This document shows, one piece after another, positions 1-5,455 of a DNA stretch of 5,455 nucleotides. The position numbers and the translations under genes are program-made. Every line of letters begins with the position of its first letter. Position 1 is the stretch's first letter. This DNA comes from Methylophilaceae bacterium (GTDB taxonomy: Bacteria > Pseudomonadota > Gammaproteobacteria > Burkholderiales > Methylophilaceae), in NCBI GenBank assembly GCA_947379975.1, contig CANCPF010000060.1, forward strand, positions 1-5,455, given 5' to 3'. Below the pieces are notes generated by a model. That model did no database searches, was not told the origin of the DNA, and was given only the letters and a program-made list of their open reading frames with translations.

Positions 1-239
1 CTGAAATATTTTAAATCCACAATATGATTATTCATCATTACACATATCGCAAAACAGTTTTTCTCGCGGCTTGTTGCCAGCTTGACGGGGATTTTAAATT
101 TATTCAAGGCCTTTGCAGGTAGCGAATATTTGTTCTGAAAAAATAGTCCTAGATGGTCGCTGCAATAATTTTCGTCAAATTCAAGTAGGCCACTAAGTTG
201 CCTTGGGCTAATTAAGTTAACGTCTGTAAGCTGAGTCAT
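1..239 (-). CDS. Partial hypothetical protein, N-terminal part only
   Basis: An open frame starts at ATG 239 on the minus strand and runs without a stop for 79 codons to the left edge of the window, so only the N-terminus is present. It begins MTQLTDVNLISPRQLSGLLE and continues with a leucine-rich, then mixed basic and hydrophobic sequence (about residues 50-79, with two cysteines). There is no signal peptide or membrane segment, so it looks like a soluble protein. I do not recognise the family. The frame upstream of the ATG is closed by a TAA soon before it, which fixes this as the first ATG. The ribosome binding site is weak: an AGG lies about 13 bases upstream, followed by an A-rich spacer. 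The gene follows the TauE-family gene on the same strand after a 120-base gap. An open run this long in AT-rich DNA is suggestive but not proof of coding. Confidence 0.5.
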   Translation of the reverse strand, partial: MTQLTDVNLISPRQLSGLLEFDENYCSDHLGLFFQNKYSLPAKALNKFKIPVKLATSREKNCFAICVMMNNHIVDLKYF

Positions 240-359
240 GTTTTTTTATTTACCTAAACTGGAAAAAGATGGAGTCATTAATTAACGCCAATCTTCAGTA
301 AGGCATATATTGAATTATTTGGCTTACACGAAGCTGACAAATGCTAGATATCAGGTTTC
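240..359. other. Short intergenic gap, no clear signal
   Basis: This 120-base AT-rich gap lies between the stop of the TauE-family gene and the start of the left-edge partial gene, both on the minus strand. I see no stable hairpin followed by a T-run, so no intrinsic terminator for the TauE gene. The best promoter-like pair on the minus strand is TTGTCA (340-335) with AATAAT (319-314). The 15-base spacer is short, so this is only a weak candidate. Confidence 0.4.
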
Positions 360-1115
360 TTACCGTAAAAATAACCAAGCGGTAAGCACCACCCCTACTG
401 AGACGACAAAACCTCGAAGAAGTTTTGCTGAAACGCGGTGTAATAAATAATTTCCAGCGAAAGCGCCACCAATTCCACCAACTGCTAAGGCAATGGCTGC
501 ATGCCAATGCACTTGATCTGAAAACATAAATAAAGCCACGGCGGATGCATTCATCGCCATGGCGAGTATGTTTTTGGTGGCTGCCGCCATGCGCACTTGC
601 TGGCCGGCAACGGTAAGGGCTGCAAGCATTAGAAAACCAATACCACCGCCAAAATAGCCACCATAGACGCCGATTAGAAATTGACTCGTTATTAGTAATC
701 GGTTTGAGATAAAACTTGCCGCATGTAATGGTTTTTTACGGAAGCTACCCCAAGCAAAAACTGTGGTGGCAAATAATACTAGCCAAGGTACTAGTCTAGT
801 GAAGAAGGTGGCGGGAGTATTCAGCAACAGTATTGCGCCTAAAATGCCGCCCAGCATACTGATTATCAATAGTTTAGTTAGGCTAACCTTACCAATGCCG
901 CCAGCCAGTTTGCGACCCGTGAATGCCGATGTGATTTGATTGGGAAATAACGCTATTGTAGAGGTGATGTTGGCGGATAAAGGGTCAAGACCTGCAAGCA
1001 TCAGTGCTGGAAAAGTAATAAATGAGCCACCACCTGCCAGCGTATTTTGGGTGCCTGCATAAAATCCGGCTAGGCTAATTAGTAAGAGTATTGTGAAATC
1101 AGGATCGGGCAACAT
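360..1115 (-). CDS. TauE/SafE family membrane transporter (putative anion exporter)
   Basis: This 251-residue integral membrane protein belongs to the TauE/SafE (DUF81) family, whose studied members move sulfite, sulfoacetate or related organic anions across the inner membrane. The family's internal duplication is visible. The first copy carries AGGGSFITFPAL (residues 27-38) followed by ANITSTIALFP (48-58). The second carries YGGYFGGGIGFLMLAAL (151-167) followed by ATKNILAMAMNA (179-190). Hydrophobic segments at about 8-25, 30-45, 80-98, 106-123, 138-160, 183-198, 207-225 and 234-250 suggest roughly eight membrane passes. Length is normal for the family. The start at ATG 1115 places the first membrane helix directly at the N-terminus, as usual, and an in-frame TAA lies 14 codons upstream. 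The start has no good Shine-Dalgarno sequence and is overlapped by a small upstream ORF in another frame. No sulfur or taurine genes lie nearby, so the substrate cannot be assigned. Confidence 0.9.
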   Translation of the reverse strand: MLPDPDFTILLLISLAGFYAGTQNTLAGGGSFITFPALMLAGLDPLSANITSTIALFPNQITSAFTGRKLAGGIGKVSLTKLLIISMLGGILGAILLLNTPATFFTRLVPWLVLFATTVFAWGSFRKKPLHAASFISNRLLITSQFLIGVYGGYFGGGIGFLMLAALTVAGQQVRMAAATKNILAMAMNASAVALFMFSDQVHWHAAIALAVGGIGGAFAGNYLLHRVSAKLLRGFVVSVGVVLTAWLFLR

Positions 1116-1153
1116 AGTGTTAATTGATGAGTAGTGATTGTGTTGGTACTCAT
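1079..1153 (-). CDS. Possible 24-codon upstream ORF overlapping the TauE-family start
   Basis: On the minus strand an ATG at 1153 opens a 24-codon frame (MSTNTITTHQLTLCC, then ILISQYSYY) that ends at a TAA at 1081-1079, 33 bases or more inside the TauE-family gene, in a different frame. It is preceded by AGGG (1161-1158) with a 4-base spacer, a better though slightly tight ribosome binding site than anything in front of ATG 1115. Ribosomes starting here would cross the TauE start, so it could act as a leader or coupling ORF. It could equally be chance. I know of no family for the peptide. Confidence 0.25.
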   Translation of the reverse strand: MSTNTITTHQLTLCCPILISQYSY

Positions 1154-1453
1154 CTTACCCTAACAGCCTAGTAGGTTTTTATTCATTTCAACAATAAGAA
1201 CGCTATGGCTTAACCTCTAATAGCTGCTATAGCCGGAAGTGAGTTTTTTATGTGTCAGTTATCCAGATATCCAGATATTCAAATAGGTAAATTTCTCGAT
1301 CGCAATCTTACAGAAACATGCTGATATATCTTTTGGTTAATGTGCAAATTTAGCTAAAACGTAGTAATACCATTAGTGAATAAAAAAAGCTCAGCGCACA
1401 ATTGTACGCTGAGCTTTTGCAATATTAAGTGTATTTATTTAGCTAAAATTGTC
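1116..1453. other. Intergenic stretch of 338 bases without a recognisable gene
   Basis: This AT-rich stretch lies between the TauE-family start and the tpx stop. I see no convincing reading frame, tRNA or mobile-element end in it. It holds the ribosome binding site and start of the small upstream ORF (to about 1161), a direct tandem copy of the 8-mer ATCCAGAT (1261-1268 and 1269-1276), and the tpx terminator at its right-hand end. The TauE-family promoter should lie between about 1160 and 1380, but no hexamer pair with good spacing stood out on the minus strand. Confidence 0.6.
1382..1418 (-). terminator. Intrinsic terminator downstream of tpx
   Basis: A perfect 12-bp inverted repeat, AAAAGCTCAGCG (1385-1396) and CGCTGAGCTTTT (1407-1418), flanks a 10-base loop that itself contains the short palindrome ACAATTGT. 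Read on the minus strand, the stem is followed by a run of seven T (1388-1382), the classic Rho-independent layout. It sits about 36 bases past the tpx stop codon. The stem's own A/T ends give only four T residues in the plus direction, and no plus-strand gene lies upstream, so the functional direction is taken as minus. Confidence 0.88.
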
Positions 1454-1957
1454 TTATTTTAAAGCCGCTAAAGCCGCTTCGTAGTTAGGCTCATTTGCAA
1501 TTTCACCCACTAACTCAACATGTTTAACTACATTGTTTTCATCTAATACAAGCACTGCACGCGCTGCTAAACCGGCTAGCTTGCTGCTTGTCATCAATAC
1601 GCCATAATTTGTTAAAAATTCAGTACCGCGTATAGTTGATAGGTTTTGTACATTCTCCAAACCTTCTGCCGCACAAAAACGTGTTTGTGCAAAAGGTAAA
1701 TCGGCTGAGATATTTAAAACAATCGTGTTGCTCATTGCGCTGGCATGTTGATTAAACGCACGTACAGACATCGCGCAAGTTGGCGTATCAATGCTAGGAA
1801 AAATGTTAAGCACTTTACGTTTACCTGCAAAGTTTTCTAATGAGACATTGGCTAGCGCTTTATCTACTAGCGTAAATTCTGGCGCTTTATCGCCGACTTT
1901 AGGTAAGTTTCCTGCAACTTCAACTGGATTACCTTTTAATGTGACGGTGTTTGTCAT
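1454..1957 (-). CDS. tpx: Thiol peroxidase Tpx (atypical 2-Cys peroxiredoxin)
   Basis: This 167-residue protein reduces hydrogen peroxide and organic (lipid) hydroperoxides, with electrons supplied by the thioredoxin system. The family signature is intact: PSIDTPTC (residues 54-61) carries the active-site Thr58 and the peroxidatic Cys61. FCAAEGLENV (94-103) carries the resolving Cys95, and Arg133 lies in AARAVLVLDE (131-140). These positions are the same as those I recall for the E. coli enzyme (Cys61, Cys95, about 168 residues), so the protein is complete and probably active as an intramolecular-disulfide peroxiredoxin. The N-terminus (VTLKGNPVEVAG) is the usual Tpx beginning, and no signal peptide is seen. 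The start at ATG 1957 has a good AAGGA ribosome binding site. The gene is monocistronic: divergent from dnaE on one side and closed by a strong terminator on the other. Confidence 0.97.
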   Translation of the reverse strand: MTNTVTLKGNPVEVAGNLPKVGDKAPEFTLVDKALANVSLENFAGKRKVLNIFPSIDTPTCAMSVRAFNQHASAMSNTIVLNISADLPFAQTRFCAAEGLENVQNLSTIRGTEFLTNYGVLMTSSKLAGLAARAVLVLDENNVVKHVELVGEIANEPNYEAALAALK

Positions 1958-1964
1958 CGTTTTT

Positions 1965-1969
1965 TCCTT
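1965..1969 (-). promoter_or_regulatory. Ribosome binding site of tpx
   Basis: On the minus strand the sequence AAGGA lies 7 bases upstream of ATG 1957 within an A-rich stretch. This is an ideal Shine-Dalgarno spacing and supports the chosen tpx start. Confidence 0.8.
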
Positions 1970-1986
1970 TTTCTGTGAATATGGCT

Positions 1987-2005
1987 AAATGAGAATTATT
2001 AATAA
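1987..2005. promoter_or_regulatory. Possible Fur-type operator in front of tpx
   Basis: The plus-strand sequence AAATGAGAATTATTAATAA resembles natural Fur boxes, which often contain AATGAGAAT-N-ATTAT. By eye its core matches 12 of 16 positions of AATGATAATCATTATC, and a 7-1-7 reading (TGAGAAT, T, ATTAATA) matches 11 of 14. It lies just downstream of a possible tpx -10 element (TATGAT on the minus strand, 2023-2018), a typical place for a repressor site. No good -35 partner was found, and in AT-rich DNA such matches arise easily, so this is tentative. Confidence 0.25.
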
Positions 2006-2044
2006 CTGGTGCTTAGTATCATAAAACAAAAACACAAGATTTGC

Positions 2045-2092
2045 ATTTAGATTCGAATTTAGATTTTAATTTAGATTTTAATTTAGATAGTC
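2045..2092. repeat. Four tandem 12-bp units, consensus ATTTAGATTTTA
   Basis: Four head-to-tail 12-mers are present: ATTTAGATTCGA (2045-2056), ATTTAGATTTTA (2057-2068), ATTTAGATTTTA (2069-2080) and ATTTAGATAGTC (2081-2092). The first eight bases, ATTTAGAT, are identical in all four, and the two central units are identical throughout. The array lies between the start regions of the divergent tpx and dnaE genes and ends 20 bases before the predicted dnaE -35 element. It could be an AT-rich upstream promoter element, a series of protein-binding sites, or simple slippage expansion; the sequence alone does not decide. Confidence 0.85.
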
Positions 2093-2112
2093 ATGTAAGA
2101 TTAGGTGGGTTA

Positions 2113-2141
2113 TTGAAAATAAGCTCAATGAGCAATATTAA
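2113..2141 (+). promoter_or_regulatory. Predicted sigma-70 promoter of dnaE
   Basis: TTGAAA (2113-2118, five of six consensus bases) is separated by exactly 17 bases from TATTAA (2136-2141, four of six). Transcription would begin near 2148, giving a leader of about 75 bases before dnaE. The spacer contains the odd dyad GCTCA-A-TGAGC (2123-2133). Confidence 0.45.
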
Positions 2142-2159
2142 TCATGTAAATTTCATGAT
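2141..2159. repeat. Dyad ATCATG-N7-CATGAT at the predicted dnaE transcription start
   Basis: A perfect 6-bp inverted repeat, ATCATG (2141-2146) and CATGAT (2154-2159), flanks seven A/T bases. It overlaps the end of the predicted -10 element and the predicted start point, so it is positioned like an operator. Because transcription would start inside it, a DNA-binding role is likelier than an RNA hairpin. No known regulator is recognised. Confidence 0.4.
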
Positions 2160-2203
2160 CATATGCCAGTGGCCCGTAATTTTTAATCTCCAAAATAACG
2201 CTA

Positions 2204-2224
2204 ATAAGGTAAAATTCACCTTAT
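2204..2224 (+). promoter_or_regulatory. Ribosome binding site of dnaE within a start-codon hairpin
   Basis: The only Shine-Dalgarno-like sequence before dnaE is AAGG (2206-2209), about 13 bases from the ATG, longer than ideal. It forms half of a perfect 7-bp inverted repeat, ATAAGGT (2204-2210) and ACCTTAT (2218-2224), with a 7-base loop. The second arm includes the first two bases of the start codon. Folding would hide both the ribosome binding site and the start and would bring them close together. The stem has only two G-C pairs and is therefore weak. Confidence 0.4.
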
Positions 2225-5200
2225 GTTGCAAACCAATCTACCACCGTTAAAACCTCTTAGCTTTGTGCATTTACGCTGCCACAGTGAATACTCCATTGTC
2301 GATGGCATTGTGCGTATTGATGACTATATAAAGCATGCGCTGGCAGATAAAATTCCGGCGCTGGCACTCACAGATTTAAGTAATTTGTTTGGTGCCATCA
2401 AGTTTTATAAAGCGGCGCGTAGTAAAGGAATTAAGCCGATTATCGGTTGTGATATTTGGCTGGAAAATACTGAAAATCGTGATCAGCCGTCACGACTGCT
2501 TTTGTTATGCCAATCACAAGCCGGTTATTTGCTGTTATGCCAATTATTAAGCCGTGCGTTCTTAACTAACCAGTATCGCGGTCGTGCGGAATTTAAGCGC
2601 GAATGGTTTGTTGAATGTGGCACCGAAGGTTTAATTTTGCTTTCTGGCGCCCAAGCTGGCGATGTTGGTCAGGCTTGCTTGCAAGATAATATAGCGCTTG
2701 CGACTAAACATGCCGCTGGTTGGCAAAGTCTATTTCCAGACCGTTTTTATTTAGAAGTGCATCGTATTGCCGATGCCTCAGAAAATAGCCAAAAAAAATC
2801 ACAACAAGAACATTATATTCATCTGGTGCGTGGCATTGCCAATACGCTGAATTTGCCAGTGGTTGCTACACATCCAATACAGTTTATGACGCCGGATGAT
2901 TTTAGAGCGCACGAGGCACGCACCTGTATTTCTGAGGGTTATATTTTAGCGGATACGCGTCGCCCCAAAAACTTCACCGTAGAACAGTTTTTTAAAACGC
3001 AGGCTGAAATGGCTGAGCTATTTGCAGATATGCCGGAAGCGCTGAGTAATAGCGTGGAAATTGCCAAGCGTTGCAATTTATCTATCGTATTAGGCAAAAA
3101 TTATTTACCTAATTTCCCTACGCCTAATAATGAAAGCTTAAATGAATATTTAATTGCCGAAGCCCGTGCAGGCTTAGCTAAGCGCTTAGCGGTTTTGTAT
3201 CCGGATGAAAATCAGCGTAATGCCCAGCAAGCTAAATACCATGCGCGGCTAGATTTTGAAACAAACGTCATTAATCAAATGGGCTTTGCCGGCTATTTTT
3301 TAATCGTGGCAGATTTTATTAGCTGGGCTAAAAATAATGGCGTACCTGTCGGTCCTGGTCGTGGATCTGGTGCTGGTTCGGTGGTGGCTTACAGCTTGGG
3401 TATTACCGATTTAGATCCACTAGAATACAACTTATTGTTTGAGCGTTTTCTGAACCCAGACCGCGTTTCTATGCCCGATTTTGATATTGACTTTTGCCAA
3501 GAAGGGCGAGATCGTGTCATTGATTATGTGAAGCAAAAATATGGCCTAGATGCTGTTTCACAGATTGCTACCTTCGGTACTATGGCGGCCAAGGCAGTGA
3601 TACGCGATGTTGGCCGCGTGCTGGATTTACCGTTCCACTTTGTCGATGGTATCAGTAAGCTCATTCCGCTAGAGCTAGGTATTACTTTAACCGATGCTTT
3701 GGTAAAAGAACCGCAACTAGCCGAGCGCCGCGAGAACGAAGAAGAATTGCGCGAGCTATTAGAATTAGCCTTACGCCTAGAAGGTTTGGTGCGAAATGTT
3801 GGTATGCATGCAGGGGGCGTGCTTATTTCACCGGGTAAAATTTCTGATTTCTCACCTATTTATTGTCAGACAGACGGCGCAAGTTTAGTCAGTCAATACG
3901 ATAAAGATGATGTGGAAGCAGTAGGTTTAGTGAAGTTCGACTTTTTAGGTTTGCGCACGCTGACAATTTTAGAGTTGGCGTTGGTGAATACCAATAAGCA
4001 GCGTGCTACTGAAGGCTTAGCACCTTTAGCTTTTGCCACCATACCGCTAAATGATAAAGCGACCTTCCAACTACTAAAAACTGCCAATACCACGGCTGTG
4101 TTTCAGCTAGAGTCGCGCGGCATGAAAGATATGTTGAAGCAGGCGATGCCAGATTGTTTTGAAGATATTATTGCCTTAGTTGCGCTGTATCGACCAGGCC
4201 CGATGGATTTGATTCCTGACTTTTGTCGCCGTAAACATGGTAAACAGCGTGTGGAATATCCACATCCGCTAACTGAACCGATTCTGAAAGAAACTTACGG
4301 TATTGCCGTGTATCAAGAGCAGGTGATGCAGATTGCTCAAGTGGTGGCCGGTTATAGTCTAGGTGGCGCCGATTTGCTGCGTCGCGCGATGGGTAAAAAG
4401 AAAAAAGAAGAGATGGATGATCAGCGTAAAACCTTCACCGAAGGTGCTGTCAAAAATAATATGACTGAGCGTCAAGCCACAGAACTATTTGATCTGTTGG
4501 AAAAATTTGCTGGTTATGGTTTTAATAAATCGCACGCGGCAGCCTATGCGCTGGTGGCGTATCACACGGCTTATTTAAAAGCGCATTATCCAGCGGCATT
4601 TTTGGCCTCTACCATGTCGGCGGATATGAACAATACCGACAGCGTGCATATTTTTTATGACGATTGTGCGCCTAACCAAATTGAAGTGCTGCCGCCGGAT
4701 GTCAATCATAGTGATTTTAAATTTACGCCCACCAGTAGCAAGCAAATATTGTATGGTTTAGGGGCGGTAAAAGGCACCGGCATGGCGGCCATTGAGGTGA
4801 TTTTACAAGCGCGTCGTCAAGATGGTCCATTTTTAGATTTATTCGATTTTTGTAATCGCCTAGATCTACGCAAAGTGAATCGCCGCGTGGTCGAATCTTT
4901 AATCCGCGCAGGTGCATTTGATCGGCTTCAAACGGGCGTTAACCCAAGCCGTAACGCCTTGCTTGCAGGTGTGGCAATGGCGATGGCAGCGGCTGAGCAA
5001 AATAGCGCCAATAGCAATCAAAATAGTTTGTTCGGTGAAATAGCAGATAAAGCGGCCAATATTTTGCCGACTGTACCAATCTGGACTGAACAGCAGCGTT
5101 TACAAGAAGAAAAAGCCGCGCTAGGTTTTTATTTTAGCGGCCATCCATATTGGGCTTATCAAAAAGATATTAGCCAATTTGTTTCTACAACCTTGGCTAA

Positions 5201-5455
5201 TTTGGCACCAAAAGAACAGCCACAATTAATCGCCGGCATTGTTTCTGGTGTACGTAATCGCATGACTGCACGCGGTAAAATGGCGATTGTTGGTTTAGAC
5301 GATGGTACTACGCGGATTGAGGTGGTGGTTGGTAGCGATTTGCTGAATCAATATCAAGCTTTATTAAAAGATGACCAATTGATTATTGTAGAAGGTCGCG
5401 TGAGTAACGATGAATTCTCCGGTGGCATTCGCGTGAATGCTAGAAAGCTACATAA
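2223..5455 (+). CDS. dnaE: DNA polymerase III alpha subunit DnaE, C-terminus cut by window edge
   Basis: This is the catalytic subunit of the replicative polymerase, 1077 codons open to the right edge. Compared with the 1160 residues of E. coli DnaE, about 80 C-terminal residues (tau-binding end) are missing. An N-terminal PHP domain (residues 14-80 and on, FVHLRCHSEYS) has HLRCH where metal-binding PHP domains have HxH, so it is probably catalytically dead, as in E. coli, and likely docks the proofreading subunit. The polymerase core has GPGRGSGAGS (377-386), PDFDIDF with catalytic Asp421 and Asp423, and FDFLGLRTLT with Asp573. It also has LYRPGPMDLIPDF (655-667), RRAMGKKK (720-727) and FNKSHAAAYALVAYHT (767 on). 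A helix-hairpin-helix region includes LYGLGAVKGTG (843-853). QNSLF (933-937) is the beta-clamp motif, and an OB fold begins near 1000. An in-frame TAA at 2205 makes ATG 2223 the first start; it adds about eight residues before FVHLR relative to E. coli. No frameshift was seen. Confidence 0.98.
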   Translation, partial: MLQTNLPPLKPLSFVHLRCHSEYSIVDGIVRIDDYIKHALADKIPALALTDLSNLFGAIKFYKAARSKGIKPIIGCDIWLENTENRDQPSRLLLLCQSQAGYLLLCQLLSRAFLTNQYRGRAEFKREWFVECGTEGLILLSGAQAGDVGQACLQDNIALATKHAAGWQSLFPDRFYLEVHRIADASENSQKKSQQEHYIHLVRGIANTLNLPVVATHPIQFMTPDDFRAHEARTCISEGYILADTRRPKNFTVEQFFKTQAEMAELFADMPEALSNSVEIAKRCNLSIVLGKNYLPNFPTPNNESLNEYLIAEARAGLAKRLAVLYPDENQRNAQQAKYHARLDFETNVINQMGFAGYFLIVADFISWAKNNGVPVGPGRGSGAGSVVAYSLGITDLDPLEYNLLFERFLNPDRVSMPDFDIDFCQEGRDRVIDYVKQKYGLDAVSQIATFGTMAAKAVIRDVGRVLDLPFHFVDGISKLIPLELGITLTDALVKEPQLAERRENEEELRELLELALRLEGLVRNVGMHAGGVLISPGKISDFSPIYCQTDGASLVSQYDKDDVEAVGLVKFDFLGLRTLTILELALVNTNKQRATEGLAPLAFATIPLNDKATFQLLKTANTTAVFQLESRGMKDMLKQAMPDCFEDIIALVALYRPGPMDLIPDFCRRKHGKQRVEYPHPLTEPILKETYGIAVYQEQVMQIAQVVAGYSLGGADLLRRAMGKKKKEEMDDQRKTFTEGAVKNNMTERQATELFDLLEKFAGYGFNKSHAAAYALVAYHTAYLKAHYPAAFLASTMSADMNNTDSVHIFYDDCAPNQIEVLPPDVNHSDFKFTPTSSKQILYGLGAVKGTGMAAIEVILQARRQDGPFLDLFDFCNRLDLRKVNRRVVESLIRAGAFDRLQTGVNPSRNALLAGVAMAMAAAEQNSANSNQNSLFGEIADKAANILPTVPIWTEQQRLQEEKAALGFYFSGHPYWAYQKDISQFVSTTLANLAPKEQPQLIAGIVSGVRNRMTARGKMAIVGLDDGTTRIEVVVGSDLLNQYQALLKDDQLIIVEGRVSNDEFSGGIRVNARKLH

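Noticed and set aside
314..340. Promoter TTGTCA-N15-AATAAT for the left-edge partial gene
   Set aside because: The spacer of 15 bases is short for sigma-70, and the surrounding AT-rich DNA yields such pairs readily, so it is not listed as its own feature.
295..507. Minus-strand frame of 70 codons over the 3' end of the TauE-family gene
   Set aside because: It lies mostly inside the well-supported membrane protein gene in another frame and has no recognisable family, so it is a shadow.
1261..1276. Two tandem copies of ATCCAGAT as a mobile-element scar or regulatory repeat
   Set aside because: Only two 8-bp copies are present, with no inverted ends or element remnants nearby and no link to a recognisable promoter.
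2041..2250. Plus-strand frame from TTG 2041 with a four-residue repeat (LDSN, LDFN, LDFN, LDSH)
   Set aside because: The residue repeat is just the 12-bp DNA tandem array read in a frame it divides evenly. The frame overlaps the dnaE start and promoter, has no evident ribosome binding site and shows no recognisable protein.
4392..4409. A-rich run (GGTAAAAAGAAAAAAGAA) in dnaE as a possible programmed frameshift site
   Set aside because: It encodes the conserved GKKK segment of DnaE, the alignment to a -1 slippery heptamer is imperfect in the reading frame, and the reading frame continues normally. A run of eight A at 2791-2798 was rejected for the same reason.
4723..4917. Minus-strand frame inside dnaE, and a similar one at 3893-4093
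   Set aside because: Both are antisense to conserved polymerase motifs or domains and carry no independent sign of coding.

Overview
The window reads as an ordinary chromosomal housekeeping segment of a moderately AT-rich proteobacterium. The closest match I can recall is to Betaproteobacteria: the N-terminus of the DNA polymerase III alpha subunit carries HSEYSIVDGIVRI, and its middle reads like betaproteobacterial DnaE proteins. A methylotroph of the Methylophilaceae type would fit the base composition, but that is inference from memory.

Layout, left to right: (1) a partial, unrecognised gene on the minus strand running off the left edge (1-239). (2) A 120-base gap with no convincing signals. 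(3) A complete TauE/SafE-family membrane protein on the minus strand (360-1115), whose start is overlapped by a 24-codon upstream ORF (1079-1153) with a better ribosome binding site. (4) A gene-free stretch of 338 bases (1116-1453), ending in a strong hairpin terminator (1382-1418) for the next minus-strand gene. (5) tpx, a complete atypical 2-Cys thiol peroxidase on the minus strand (1454-1957). (6) A 265-base divergent intergenic region (1958-2222). It holds a possible Fur-like box near tpx, four tandem 12-bp units, a plausible sigma-70 promoter for dnaE with two small dyads, and a weak hairpin over the dnaE ribosome binding site and start codon. (7) dnaE on the plus strand from 2223, open to the right edge: 1077 codons, lacking only the extreme C-terminus.

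The genes do not form one pathway. dnaE is the replicative polymerase, tpx detoxifies peroxides in the cytoplasm or periplasm-facing redox network, and the TauE-type protein is a membrane transporter of unknown substrate. The tpx terminator separates tpx from the TauE gene, and tpx and dnaE are divergently transcribed. I see no mobile element, CRISPR array, tRNA, rRNA or phage gene. I found no new defence or other complex system; the most unusual material is the regulatory architecture between tpx and dnaE.
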